42,631 bases of DNA, from NCBI GenBank assembly GCA_017640685.1, contig JAEPQF010000013.1:1-42631 (forward strand). Reading direction: 5' to 3'. This document shows, one piece after another, positions 1 through 7,673 of this stretch (positions are counted from its first letter, which is position 1; every line of letters starts with the position of its first letter). A model generated the notes under the pieces. That model did not search any database and was not told the DNA's origin. It saw nothing but the letters and a program-made list of their open reading frames with translations. This DNA comes from Hyphomicrobiales bacterium (GTDB lineage Bacteria > Pseudomonadota > Alphaproteobacteria > Rhizobiales > HXMU1428-3). The position numbers and the translations under genes were made by a program.

Positions 1-10
1 ATAATAATTT

Positions 11-40
11 TTGAGGGATACGAGGCTTTTCCGCGTATTA
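11..40 (+). promoter_or_regulatory. Candidate ECF-sigma promoter of the cnrYXH-like operon
   Basis: A -35-like TTGAGGG (11-17) is followed after exactly 16 nt by a -10-like CGTATTA (34-40), 31 bp before the first start codon. The same pair with the same 16-nt spacing recurs at 1431-1460, 6646-6675 and 13507-13536. The pattern fits an ECF promoter recognised by the sigma factor encoded by the third gene of this operon, which would make the operon autoregulated. The repeat and spacing are seen directly; the link to this sigma factor is inference. Confidence 0.75.
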
Positions 41-71
41 ACTTATAAGATTTATAAACTGAGGATATAAA

Positions 72-395
72 ATGTCTCAAAATAAACTTGACGAGAATTT
101 AACCCTATTTTTTAAAAAAAGGCCGGGTACTGGTAAATTAGAAAGATTAGAGCATGATGTCTGGCGTAAAATCCATGCATATGACCTTAACTGGCAACAA
201 AAAATAATTTCGGTATTTAATTTGCCGCAGTTTCAAGCATCAGCTTTAGTCTGTGCTCTTATTTTTGGCATCAGTTTAAGTTCAACATATGAATTAGAAT
301 TATTTCTTAATTCTAAGACAAATCAAAATGTTTTAGATTTGAGGATTTTTAGTGCGAACAATCCATATTTAGCAACTAATTTATTCGGTAAATAA
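72..395 (+). CDS. cnrY: CnrY-like membrane anti-sigma factor
   Basis: This 107-residue protein has a polar, charged N-terminus of about 50 residues, one membrane segment at about residues 54-73 and a short periplasmic tail ending in NLFGK. That layout and the ending match the CnrY/NccY anti-sigma factors, whose cytoplasmic N-terminus holds the ECF sigma factor CnrH at the membrane and which receive the metal signal through CnrX. Gene order (Y, X, H) is the same as in Cupriavidus cnrYXH. Sequence similarity in the N-terminal part is weak, so the call relies on topology, the C-terminal ending and the strongly conserved neighbour CnrX. A GAGGA ribosome site lies before the ATG. The stop is directly followed by the next gene. 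Confidence 0.75.
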   Translation: MSQNKLDENLTLFFKKRPGTGKLERLEHDVWRKIHAYDLNWQQKIISVFNLPQFQASALVCALIFGISLSSTYELELFLNSKTNQNVLDLRIFSANNPYLATNLFGK

Positions 396-396
396 A

Positions 397-846
397 ATGA
401 AAAAACGCTATTTTAATGCCATAATTTTTCTTTTGCTATTTCTAGTAACTGCATTTACCGGTCTTTATATAGGTCAGAATTACTTACATTTTGAGACAAG
501 AGGCCGTGATGCCCATTCAGGCCATTGGCACCAGAAATTCCATGAGAAACTAAACATTACATCAGATCAGGCAAAAAAATTATTGAAAATTGAAGATAGT
601 TTTTCCAATAAACGTAAAGCACTAGAAAAAAGAATTTATTTAGCAAATCGAGAATTAGCACAAGCCATCAAAAAGGACAAAAATTTTAGTCTTCAAGTGC
701 AACAAGCAACCAATAAAATCCATGAGGCTATGGGGGAGTTGCAAAAGGCGACATTACAGCATTTTTTCGAAATGCGTCCAATACTGACTGAAAATCAAAA
801 TCTAAAATTAGAGAAAATGGTTTCAGATGCGCTCGAAAACAAATAA
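397..846 (+). CDS. cnrX: CnrX-like periplasmic metal sensor
   Basis: This 149-residue protein has an N-terminal membrane anchor (about residues 8-26) and a helical periplasmic domain. From KFHEKL to the end it can be aligned with Cupriavidus CnrX: LQKATLQHFFEMR here corresponds to LQRATLVHVFEMR there. The metal ligands known from CnrX (two His in HxxxH, one Glu, then His and Met in HxFEM) are present as H45/H49, E66, H122 and M126. CnrX senses Ni(II)/Co(II) in the periplasm and triggers release of CnrH from CnrY. Here the target genes look like copper genes, so the physiological metal is uncertain. The 3' end overlaps the sigma factor gene by 20 nt, suggesting translational coupling. Confidence 0.9.
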   Translation: MKKRYFNAIIFLLLFLVTAFTGLYIGQNYLHFETRGRDAHSGHWHQKFHEKLNITSDQAKKLLKIEDSFSNKRKALEKRIYLANRELAQAIKKDKNFSLQVQQATNKIHEAMGELQKATLQHFFEMRPILTENQNLKLEKMVSDALENK

Positions 847-1426
847 GGAAAATCTGTTTAATGAACAATCTTCTGATGAAGACCTTATTCATTACTTATC
901 AAAGGGGCATGAAAGGGCGCTAAATCAACTTATGGCACGCTATAAGCCAAAACTATTCTCTTTCATTTTTAAGTATGTTCAAAATGAAGACGTAGCTTAT
1001 GATTTATTACAAGAGACGTTTATTCGGGTGTATACAAAAGCGAATACATATAAACCACAGTTCGCTTTTTCAACTTGGATTTATCAGATTGCAATGAACC
1101 TCTGTCGTGACTGGGGACGAAAACAGAAGATAAGGAAAATTGTTTCTTTAGACACATATTTAGCATTTGGAAGTACCAATAGTATTAAGGATACAATTGA
1201 AGACCCTACAGCTAATATTGAAAATATTGTTGATTCCCAGAATCAGCTTCGCGCTCTTGAAAAGGAAATGCAAAACCTACCGCATAAGCTCAAAGTGGCA
1301 TTAGTACTATTTACTATTGAAGATCTATCACAAGAAGAATGCGCTAAGCTGTTGAATGTAACTACTAAAACTATAGAAACGAGAGTATATAGAGCCCGAA
1401 AAATTTTATCTGAAAAATTTCAATAA
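827..1426 (+). CDS. cnrH: ECF RNA polymerase sigma factor, CnrH-like
   Basis: This 199-residue protein has the two ECF sigma domains. Region 2 covers about residues 27-95 and includes DVAYDLLQETFIRVY and FSTWIYQIAMN. Region 4 covers about 145-197 and includes the helix-turn-helix SQEECAKLLNVTTKTIETRV. It follows a CnrY-like anti-sigma factor and a CnrX-like sensor, so it is very likely the CnrH-type sigma factor released upon metal sensing. Four sites of the form TTGARGG-N16-CGTAYTA in the window are its probable target promoters. The ATG at 827 lies inside cnrX; a slightly later start is possible, since the first ten or so residues are not conserved sigma sequence. Confidence 0.88.
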   Translation: MRSKTNKENLFNEQSSDEDLIHYLSKGHERALNQLMARYKPKLFSFIFKYVQNEDVAYDLLQETFIRVYTKANTYKPQFAFSTWIYQIAMNLCRDWGRKQKIRKIVSLDTYLAFGSTNSIKDTIEDPTANIENIVDSQNQLRALEKEMQNLPHKLKVALVLFTIEDLSQEECAKLLNVTTKTIETRVYRARKILSEKFQ

Positions 1427-1430
1427 TATT

Positions 1431-1460
1431 TTGAGGGATGTGCAAAGTTTGCACGTACTA
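1431..1460 (+). promoter_or_regulatory. Candidate ECF-sigma promoter before the 1500 gene
   Basis: TTGAGGG (1431-1437), a 16-nt spacer and CGTACTA (1454-1460) repeat the arrangement found before the cnrYXH-like operon. The spacer sequence itself is unrelated, so only the -35 and -10 elements are conserved. The site is 39 bp before the ATG of the next gene and may drive transcription on through the copper genes. Confidence 0.75.
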
Positions 1461-1499
1461 GTTACATATCGTTTTGTAATGTGAAAGGATCAATTTGAT

Positions 1500-1784
1500 A
1501 TGAAAGTATTTGTATTGGCACAATTATCTGTTTTAGTTGCATCACTTTTTTTTGTAAATCCAAGCATTGCACAGGGGAAAATCGAGTTTAAGAAGAATAA
1601 AATTAAACACTTCAGCAGATATGTCACGCCGCAAAGCAACCCAGAACATTTTTTAAGATACAATGCCTCTCGGACTTGTGGAAATGGGTATAACCCTATG
1701 ATAAAACATCATCGTAGAAACCATCGGTACCGCAGAGCTCACACACATCCATCAATGCCCTGGTATCCTGGTTGCTCCAAATGA
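1500..1784 (+). CDS. Small exported basic His-rich protein, unknown
   Basis: This 94-residue protein starts with a clear signal peptide (hydrophobic residues 4-20, likely cleavage after SIAQ). The mature part is basic, and its end is rich in His and Arg (KHHRRNHRYRRAHTH), which could bind metal. I do not recognise a family. It is directly preceded by a candidate CnrH-type promoter and by the ribosome site AAAGGA, so it is probably metal-induced. An open frame without a start codon continues across its stop in another phase (1705-1917) and reads as protein-like near its end, so a frameshift shortening this gene is possible. Confidence 0.6.
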   Translation: MKVFVLAQLSVLVASLFFVNPSIAQGKIEFKKNKIKHFSRYVTPQSNPEHFLRYNASRTCGNGYNPMIKHHRRNHRYRRAHTHPSMPWYPGCSK

Positions 1785-1870
1785 TAACTCAAATGGTAAA
1801 CAATATCGTACCTTAGTTGCAACAGTTACTCGGAATGACTTCTTTCAACTGTTACTATTATTAGAAAAAA

Positions 1871-1893
1871 TGAAACTATATGGTATAGTTTCA
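1871..1893. repeat. 10-bp inverted repeat before the czcI-like gene
   Basis: TGAAACTATA and TATAGTTTCA are perfect inverted copies separated by TGG, about 33 bp before the start codon at 1926. No T-run follows, so it does not look like an intrinsic terminator. It could be an operator, or part of the degraded coding stretch that crosses this interval. Confidence 0.4.
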
Positions 1894-1925
1894 AAAATGG
1901 ATTCGCTTAGAAAATAGTTAGATAA

Positions 1926-2360
1926 ATGAGCCGATTATTAGCACTTTTTATAATTTTTTCTATTTTAGTGGGCTCGTGCTGCACGGGTGCCTTTTCTGCT
2001 TTTGCGTTTAACTCTCATCATCAAAACAGCCTTACTACTGAGAATATTGAGGTGCATTCTGATGATCACGATCATGCTAATCATCATGAGCACGCGAAAA
2101 ACATTTCCGAGCATTCAAACGAACCTTGCGATCATAGTTCACTTGATTGCAGCCAACAAATTGCAATTAATTCGTTTGCTGATAAATTCTCAAAAAATCT
2201 GATTTTTAGTGGTAAAAAAGAATCTAAATTTTATACTGTTATAAATTCTCAAAATTTACATACATATTTTAAACAGTCACAATTTACTGATCGTTTAATA
2301 GAGTCTCAGTCAATAATTTTTCTTCCCGTTCTTGATCTAACAAGACGGTTGCGGCTCTAA
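1926..2360 (+). CDS. CzcI-like exported His-rich protein
   Basis: This 144-residue protein has an N-terminal hydrophobic signal (about residues 3-27), then a strongly His/Asp/Glu-rich stretch (HSDDHDHANHHEHAK) and Cys-containing motifs (CDHSSLDC). This layout, together with a following TolC-like gene, resembles CzcI, a small periplasmic protein encoded ahead of czcC in Cupriavidus. It probably binds metal in the periplasm. No strong ribosome site precedes the ATG. The C-terminal half (about 80-144) has no recognisable motif. The family assignment rests on layout rather than on close similarity. Confidence 0.55.
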   Translation: MSRLLALFIIFSILVGSCCTGAFSAFAFNSHHQNSLTTENIEVHSDDHDHANHHEHAKNISEHSNEPCDHSSLDCSQQIAINSFADKFSKNLIFSGKKESKFYTVINSQNLHTYFKQSQFTDRLIESQSIIFLPVLDLTRRLRL

Positions 2361-2477
2361 TTTTCTTCTCCTGAAAAATTTCAATATCATTCGACCGGTG
2401 ATTATTAAAATCATTGGCAGAACATTAACCTGCAAATTTCATTTATCGTACTCGATAAATTGCTCCGGGGGAACGCT

Positions 2478-2729
2478 GTGCTACGACCGATAATATTAAG
2501 CCTTATCGCCACGATTGGCTTATCAGGCTGTTTAAGACAAACACCAGAAATACATTTACCTGTGGGTCATCCTGCTGATCCAGGAGCAAGAACTGGTGCG
2601 CCAATAAAAATTACAAAAGCATTAAGGAACGAATTCAACGATGTGAAACCAGAACTTGGCAAAACAAAGCGAGAGCTTATAGAAACACCATCAAATGATC
2701 ATTCTGGTCATCAGATGCATAAAAATTGA
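2478..2729 (+). CDS. Small lipoprotein with His/Met-containing tail
   Basis: I chose the GTG at 2478 as start because it is preceded by GGGGGAAC and yields a proper lipoprotein signal ending in the lipobox LSGC (Cys18). A TTG at 2460 in the same frame is less likely. The mature 66 residues are hydrophilic and end in HSGHQMHKN, a possible copper-binding tail. It is 17 bp before the TolC-like lipoprotein gene and probably in the same operon. No family recognised; small lipoproteins of this sort are found beside copper oxidases in other proteobacteria (from memory). Confidence 0.65.
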   Translation: MLRPIILSLIATIGLSGCLRQTPEIHLPVGHPADPGARTGAPIKITKALRNEFNDVKPELGKTKRELIETPSNDHSGHQMHKN

Positions 2730-2746
2730 GCCTGTAGGAGGAACAA

Positions 2747-4171
2747 ATGCTTAAACAATTACAACCTACAGCACTAATTCTGATCAGCATGATTGGTTTA
2801 GCTGGCTGCGCTCAATTATCAGCCGAGCAAGCTTTTTTAGATGTATCAGACGATGTCTTAGAGAGAACAGGTCGAAAAATTTTGTGGAACTCAGGGTCAC
2901 CTGAAGACCTTCAGGCAGAGGATGTTATGAAGTCTGTTTTGTCGCGTCAATTAACGGCAAAAAATACAATACAGATTGCTCTACTTAATAATAAAGAGCT
3001 ACAAGCTTCCTACACTAAGCTAGGTGTGGCTCAAGCTGATTTAGTTCAAGCAGGACTGTTAAGCAATCCGATATTAGACGGAGCAATAACATTTCCTGAA
3101 GGCATTAGCACACCTAATCTTACATTTGGACTTGCTGTTAAATTTATCGAGATCCTTTGGATACCGCTAAAAAGAGATATTGCAACATCAGAACTTGAAA
3201 CTGTGAAGCTGGAAATTTCCGGTCTCGTAATAGATATGGTTGCGCGAACGCACACAGCTTACATAGATTATATCGCGGCACGCCAACAAGTTGAATTATT
3301 GCAACAAGTTGTTCGATCTTCGAGAGCTACCATTGAAGCAGCCAGTGCATTACGAAAAGCTGGCAATATAACTGCCCTTCAATTTGATCAACAAAAGAAT
3401 ATTTTGACATTGGCGAAACTCAATCTGGCTAAAGCTGAAACAAATGCAGTTGGAATGAAAGAAGAGTTGAATGTCTTAATGGGATTATCTGGCAAAGATA
3501 TAAATTGGAGAGCTCCCAACAGATTACCCACTCTGCCAAGATATGATGTTAAAACGGCCAATATAGAAAAAACTGCCATTGAGAACAGTTTGGACCTAGC
3601 CCAGATAAAACAATCACTATTCACTCTGGCAACAAAGTATCAATTAAAACGCAAACAATCCTTATTACCTGACCTTGAAGTAGGGGCAGAGTATGAGCGA
3701 GATGATGGTGAAAAACAGTTTGGGCCTACATTTGAAATTGAAATTCCTATCTTTGATATGGGCGAAGCGAAGCGTGCCAAAGCTAAATTGGAAATTGAAA
3801 AACTGAGAAGTCAGTATTGGTCTTTGGGTATTCAAATCAGATCTACCGCGAGATTGCTACGTGCCAAGATTTTAACAACCCGCAAAACAGTGGCTTTCTA
3901 TCGGCAAACCGTATTGCCGGAAAATAAGCAAATCGTATCTGGAGTGCAGCGTGATTATAACGCAATGCAGGCAGGCGTTTTTCAATTAATAACCGCAAAA
4001 CGTCAACAAATATCTTCTGGTCAACAATACATAGCAGCACAACAAGACTATTGGCGCGCACGTATTGCCATCAAGCAATTAATCCATGGTCGATTACCAG
4101 GCAATAATGGCGGCGCAGAACTAAACAGCACAATTTCAGCAGCAAATAATGCAGAAGGAGGAGGTCACTAA
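2747..4171 (+). CDS. TolC-family outer-membrane efflux lipoprotein
   Basis: This 474-residue protein begins with a lipoprotein signal (lipobox LAGC, Cys21), as in CzcC/CusC-type channel proteins. The body shows the duplicated TolC pattern of long amphipathic helices (for example TKLGVAQADLVQAGLLSNP and the second-half EYERDDGEKQFGPTFEIEIP). Outer-membrane factors of this family normally partner RND pumps, but no RND or membrane-fusion gene is in the window, so its partner is either elsewhere or of another kind. An AGGAGG ribosome site precedes the ATG. Its TAA overlaps the ATG of the multicopper oxidase (TAATG), which indicates a shared function and transcript. Confidence 0.85.
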   Translation: MLKQLQPTALILISMIGLAGCAQLSAEQAFLDVSDDVLERTGRKILWNSGSPEDLQAEDVMKSVLSRQLTAKNTIQIALLNNKELQASYTKLGVAQADLVQAGLLSNPILDGAITFPEGISTPNLTFGLAVKFIEILWIPLKRDIATSELETVKLEISGLVIDMVARTHTAYIDYIAARQQVELLQQVVRSSRATIEAASALRKAGNITALQFDQQKNILTLAKLNLAKAETNAVGMKEELNVLMGLSGKDINWRAPNRLPTLPRYDVKTANIEKTAIENSLDLAQIKQSLFTLATKYQLKRKQSLLPDLEVGAEYERDDGEKQFGPTFEIEIPIFDMGEAKRAKAKLEIEKLRSQYWSLGIQIRSTARLLRAKILTTRKTVAFYRQTVLPENKQIVSGVQRDYNAMQAGVFQLITAKRQQISSGQQYIAAQQDYWRARIAIKQLIHGRLPGNNGGAELNSTISAANNAEGGGH

Positions 4172-5598
4172 TGGACAGATCTCGAAGACATTTTTTAACC
4201 ACATCTGGCATTGCAGTAGCAAGCGCTACATTGGCAAGTAAAGACCTATTGGCACAAGAAAAGCATGATATGAGAGGCTCCCATTCAGGTCATAAAATGG
4301 AAATGGGACAGAAAAACAAACCGCTTGCAAAAGTGACCGGGTCTGGAAAATACAACACACCGAGGGGGAATGAGTTTTATGCACGGTCAGTTGATCCTGA
4401 TGAAACTTATAATCCTGGAGAACCCATTAAAGATTACACACCTGTTGTTGTTCCAAATGGAAGCACACTGCCATTTAAAATTGTTGATGGTATTAAAGTA
4501 TTTCACCTGATCGCCGAAGAAGTATTCCACGAATTTGCCCCTGGGCTTAAGTCACATTGTTGGGGGTATAACGGACAGGTGCATGGTCCTGTTATTGAAG
4601 CTGTTGAAGGCGATAATATTAGGATTTATGTTACCAATAAATTAGAGGTGCCAACGACAGTACATTGGCATGGCTTAATTTTACCTATGGGAATGGACGG
4701 TGTCGCAGGGCTTACACAACGCACAATTAAACCGGGTGAAACTTTTAAATATGAGTATAAGCTAATTCAACACGGCACCTTTATGTATCACTCACATAAA
4801 GACGCCATGACTCAGGAAGGTATGGGATTAATGGGCATGTTTATTGTTCATCCCCGCAAACCAAAAAGAGAACGTCCCGATCGTGATTTTGTACTTTTGA
4901 TGTCTGAGTGGGACATAAAACCTGGGACATACAGACCAGACACAAGTGTAGCCAGTGGATATAATACGCTTACTCTAAATGCTAAAGTTTTCCCCGGAAC
5001 GGAAGCTCTCGTCTGCAAGTTGAACGAAAAAATACGCATCCGGGTTGGTAATTTATCAGCCATGGATCATCATCCTTTCCATTTACATGGTTACGCGTTC
5101 AAGGTCACAGAAACAGACGGGGGTGAAATTCCTGAATCTGGGCAGTGGCCTGAAGTCACAGTTTTGGTCTCTGTTGGTCAGACGAGAAATATTGAATTCG
5201 TCGCGGATAACCCAGGTGATTGGGCAATGCATTGCCATATGACCCATCACACGATGAACCAAATGGGGCACGGCTTACCAAATATGGTTGGTATTAAGAC
5301 AACTGGACTTGATCAAAAGGTTGGTGATTTATTGCCCGGCTATATGACCATGGGTGCAAATGGCATGGGAGATATGGGCAAGCATGCACAGCATATGGAC
5401 ATGCCCGAAAATAGCATCCCTATGGTGGGCACCGAGGGGCTCCACGATTACATCGGCATGGGCGGTATGTTCACTGTGTTTAAAGTTCGTGAAAACATTG
5501 AAAACTATGACGACCCCGGCTGGTACAAACCACCTAGTGGAACTTTGGTAGGACCTGCCACTAAGGAAGAATTAAATCGTGATGGAATTAAAACATAG
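4171..5598 (+). CDS. Tat-exported multicopper oxidase
   Basis: This 475-residue protein starts with a twin-arginine signal (SRRHFLTT, residues 4-11). The four copper-binding segments of multicopper oxidases are present in order: HWHG (165-168), HSH (207-209), HPFHLHG (301-307) and HCHMTHH (354-360). The His-Cys-His in the last provides the type 1/type 3 centre. Met/His-rich stretches occur near the start (HSGHKMEMG) and after residue 390 (Met-Gly-His-rich), typical of cuprous oxidases and copper-resistance oxidases. It probably oxidises Cu(I) in the periplasm. It overlaps the TolC-like gene by one base and is followed by a cytochrome c, a possible electron partner. Confidence 0.93.
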   Translation: MDRSRRHFLTTSGIAVASATLASKDLLAQEKHDMRGSHSGHKMEMGQKNKPLAKVTGSGKYNTPRGNEFYARSVDPDETYNPGEPIKDYTPVVVPNGSTLPFKIVDGIKVFHLIAEEVFHEFAPGLKSHCWGYNGQVHGPVIEAVEGDNIRIYVTNKLEVPTTVHWHGLILPMGMDGVAGLTQRTIKPGETFKYEYKLIQHGTFMYHSHKDAMTQEGMGLMGMFIVHPRKPKRERPDRDFVLLMSEWDIKPGTYRPDTSVASGYNTLTLNAKVFPGTEALVCKLNEKIRIRVGNLSAMDHHPFHLHGYAFKVTETDGGEIPESGQWPEVTVLVSVGQTRNIEFVADNPGDWAMHCHMTHHTMNQMGHGLPNMVGIKTTGLDQKVGDLLPGYMTMGANGMGDMGKHAQHMDMPENSIPMVGTEGLHDYIGMGGMFTVFKVRENIENYDDPGWYKPPSGTLVGPATKEELNRDGIKT

Positions 5599-5607
5599 GA
5601 GGTAACT

Positions 5608-6006
5608 ATGAATAAATATGTATGGTTTGTACTTCTGGGATTTATTACCATCACGGTATTTTTCATATCTCTGTCTTTTAAAAATAAAGATCTAGCTGTG
5701 CAAGTAAAATTACCTAAACAGTTTTCCAGAACTGCTATCGAGGGAGGAAAACTTTTCAATAAAAACTGTATGGTTTGCCATGGGAAATATGGTAGTGGCA
5801 CCGAAAAAGGACCACCGCTTATTCATAAATACTATGAACCCAATCACCATTCTGATCGTTCATTTTTTCTTGCTGTTAAAAACGGTGTCAGACCTCATCA
5901 TTGGCAATTTGGGATGATGCCACCGATCAAAGGTGTAACCCGTTCAGACGTAGAAAAAATCATTCCTTATATAAGGGAGATACAAAGAGAAAATGGAATT
6001 TTCTAG
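5608..6006 (+). CDS. Membrane-anchored monoheme cytochrome c
   Basis: This 132-residue protein has one N-terminal membrane segment (about residues 4-23) and one heme-binding CMVCH motif (54-58). The FGMMPP segment near residue 102 supplies the likely axial methionine. It would sit on the periplasmic face. Its position between a multicopper oxidase and a cupredoxin suggests electron transfer linked to copper oxidation, although no substrate is proven. AGGAGGT precedes the ATG, and the gene lies 9 bp after the oxidase stop. Confidence 0.88.
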   Translation: MNKYVWFVLLGFITITVFFISLSFKNKDLAVQVKLPKQFSRTAIEGGKLFNKNCMVCHGKYGSGTEKGPPLIHKYYEPNHHSDRSFFLAVKNGVRPHHWQFGMMPPIKGVTRSDVEKIIPYIREIQRENGIF

Positions 6007-6069
6007 AAAAATCCAGTCAATGACGAATGGATAGTTACTTTAACAAATCAATATATTAAGAGGTATAAA

Positions 6070-6624
6070 ATGATTACCCCACTGACCCAATTTACAAAAC
6101 CTGTCATTTCACTAATTTCAACGACAGTATTAACTATAGCACTAACCTCACCTATTCATGCTGCTGGCAAAGGTCATGATGGTCATCACAGTCATGTTAA
6201 TAAAAAAGCACATATGACCGCTGGTGGTCAGCCTGGCAAAGCTACTGAGATAGATCGTACGATAGAAATTATTGCCACCGATGATTTAAAATTTAGTCAC
6301 TCTTCATTGGAAGTTAAAGATGGTGAGACCATTAAATTCGTTCTTATAAATAAAGGTGAGAGTGCTCACGATTTTACAATTGGAACTCCTGAAATTCAGG
6401 TTGCTCATCAAAAAGAAATGTCAAAAATGATGGAAGCTATGGATTCACATGAAGGCCATAAAATGGAGCATAATGATCCGAACGCGTTGTTTCTAAACCC
6501 TGGTGAGAAAAAAGAATTGATCTGGAAATTTAAAAACACAGCCATGCTTGAATTTGGTTGCAATGTGCCTGGTCATTATCAAGCAGGAATGAAAGGTAAC
6601 TTTAAATTTAAAGGCATGAAATAA
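6070..6624 (+). CDS. Cupredoxin-domain periplasmic copper protein
   Basis: This 184-residue protein has a signal peptide ending near SPIHAA (about residue 32) and a His-rich linker (HDGHHSH). The plastocyanin/azurin-like fold spans about 64-184. Type 1 copper ligands are visible as H100 (AHDF), C164, H169 and M174 in GCNVPGHYQAGM. An extra Met/His-rich loop (about residues 112-135, with DSHEGHKMEH) is inserted between the first and second ligands and may bind additional copper. It probably carries copper or electrons in the periplasm alongside the upstream oxidase and cytochrome. Confidence 0.88.
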   Translation: MITPLTQFTKPVISLISTTVLTIALTSPIHAAGKGHDGHHSHVNKKAHMTAGGQPGKATEIDRTIEIIATDDLKFSHSSLEVKDGETIKFVLINKGESAHDFTIGTPEIQVAHQKEMSKMMEAMDSHEGHKMEHNDPNALFLNPGEKKELIWKFKNTAMLEFGCNVPGHYQAGMKGNFKFKGMK

Positions 6625-6645
6625 TCAAAAAAATTACAAAATTGT

Positions 6646-6675
6646 TTGAGGGTTTCTTCCCAGAGAACCGTATTA
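6646..6675 (+). promoter_or_regulatory. Candidate ECF-sigma promoter before the 6706 gene
   Basis: TTGAGGG (6646-6652), a 16-nt spacer and CGTATTA (6669-6675) match the site before the cnrYXH-like operon exactly in both elements and in spacing. It lies 30 bp before the ATG of a small exported protein and may also serve the Met-rich protein gene beyond. Confidence 0.75.
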
Positions 6676-6705
6676 GTCACATAACCAAACTAAAAGGAGT
6701 TCGAA

Positions 6706-6891
6706 ATGAGTAAGACCTTTAAATCTATACTGCTTGCTGTTTTAATTTTAGTTCCAACGCATGCTTTTGCAGCAGTGAATGCTCAGGATAGCAATAAGTT
6801 TTTAAATCAAAATATCATTTTAGATCATAACCTTGTGGTTAAAGAAGATCCTGCGTCTGATCTTGATACCATGACAGATGACGGAGGTTAA
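6706..6891 (+). CDS. Small exported acidic protein, unknown
   Basis: This 61-residue protein has a signal peptide (hydrophobic 7-18, likely cleavage after AFA near residue 22). The mature part is about 39 residues, acidic at its end (DPASDLDTMTDDGG). AAAAGGAG precedes the ATG, and a candidate CnrH-type promoter lies just upstream, which makes real expression likely. I recognise no family. It has no Cys or His cluster, so metal binding would have to involve Asp or Glu. Confidence 0.6.
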   Translation: MSKTFKSILLAVLILVPTHAFAAVNAQDSNKFLNQNIILDHNLVVKEDPASDLDTMTDDGG

Positions 6892-6908
6892 TTCGCCTCA
6901 GACTTCTC

Positions 6909-6955
6909 TTATCTCCTCTCAGGCTTATATCTGATCTCAAGCAGAGAGGAGATAA
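6909..6955. repeat. Perfect 12-bp inverted repeat between 6706 and 7015 genes
   Basis: TTATCTCCTCTC (6909-6920) and GAGAGGAGATAA (6944-6955) are perfect inverted copies around a 23-nt loop. The T-run expected of a terminator is absent, as the sequence goes on AATATAATGCG. It may be a transcript stabiliser, an attenuator or an operator acting on the downstream Met-rich protein gene. Confidence 0.5.
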
Positions 6956-7014
6956 ATATAATGCGTTATGACTAAAAATTATTTTTTCGACCTACAATAA
7001 AATGGAGAATAGAT

Positions 7015-7395
7015 ATGAAAAAAATACTGAAAACCTTACTGATTGCTACAGCACTAACATCACCGATAGCAGCTAATGCCGGTAACCACAATCATAGTAA
7101 AGGTCAAATGGGTTCTACGGACATGTGTGTAACTGGAGAAAAATGCCCAATGGCAGATCAAATGGGCAAGATGCAGACCAAGATGGGCAGTATGATGACT
7201 CATATGCAGGGCATGATGGAGATGATGAAAGACCCCGATATGAAAAAGAAAATACAGAAAATGCACGTTGATATGGGAAGTATGATGCAACACATGCAAC
7301 AGATGCACAAACAAATGGGAACCATGATGGGAGGAAAAGGCATGATGCATGAGCATAATAATAAAAATAAAGAGAATGGAAAACACAAACACTAA
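7015..7395 (+). CDS. Exported Met/His-rich copper-binding protein
   Basis: This 126-residue protein has a signal peptide (residues 1-22, ending in ANA). Its mature part is packed with Met (MQGMMEMMKDPDM, MQQMHKQMGTMMGG) and ends in a His/Lys-rich tail. Two Cys lie in CVTGEKC near residue 40. Met-rich arrays of this kind bind Cu(I) in periplasmic copper proteins, so a buffering or sequestration role fits. GGAG precedes the ATG. It shares no clear family with CopZ or PcoE beyond composition. Confidence 0.7.
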   Translation: MKKILKTLLIATALTSPIAANAGNHNHSKGQMGSTDMCVTGEKCPMADQMGKMQTKMGSMMTHMQGMMEMMKDPDMKKKIQKMHVDMGSMMQHMQQMHKQMGTMMGGKGMMHEHNNKNKENGKHKH

Positions 7396-7410
7396 GCAGG
7401 GAAGCAAGCT

Positions 7411-7671
7411 ATGCAGCATGACCATGAACATTATCACAAACCAGAGCATAAGGAAAAATGGTGGCAAACCAATACCGGCATGCTGCTGGTCGTTCTTTTT
7501 GCCGTGGGTGGATACTATCTCATTAAAGCACATGGGGCGCATATTGCAGAAAACTGGTTCCTGCTGATTTTGCTACTGTGCCCACTGATGCATGTATTTA
7601 TGCATGGAGGGCATGGTGGCCATGGGAAGCATCGCCAACATGATGATAACGATAATGACAGGGAGGCGTAA
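7411..7671 (+). CDS. DUF2933 small His-rich membrane protein
   Basis: This 86-residue protein has a His-rich N-terminus (HDHEHYHKPEHKEKW), two membrane segments (about 25-40 and 48-63) and a tail with GGHGGHGKHR. The pattern corresponds to DUF2933 proteins, which are repeatedly found next to the methyltransferase and copper ATPase genes seen downstream. The function is unknown, but the His clusters suggest metal binding at the inner membrane. From here to 12.1 kb the DNA is visibly more GC-rich than the sequence before it, which points to a separately acquired block. Confidence 0.75.
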   Translation: MQHDHEHYHKPEHKEKWWQTNTGMLLVVLFAVGGYYLIKAHGAHIAENWFLLILLLCPLMHVFMHGGHGGHGKHRQHDDNDNDREA

Positions 7672-7673
7672 CC

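Noticed and set aside
1807-1813. CGTACCT before the czcI-like gene as an ECF -10 element
   Set aside because: The expected -35 position (ATAACTC) does not match, and the last bases differ from CGTAYTA.
2447-2453. CGTACTC before the 2478 lipoprotein gene as a fifth ECF site
   Set aside because: The sequence 16 nt upstream (ATTAACC) does not match the -35 element TTGARGG.
7060-7542. Long minus-strand frame opposite the Met-rich protein gene
   Set aside because: Its His/Leu/Met-rich sequence is the mirror of Met/His codons of the plus-strand gene (ATG and CAT are reverse complements).
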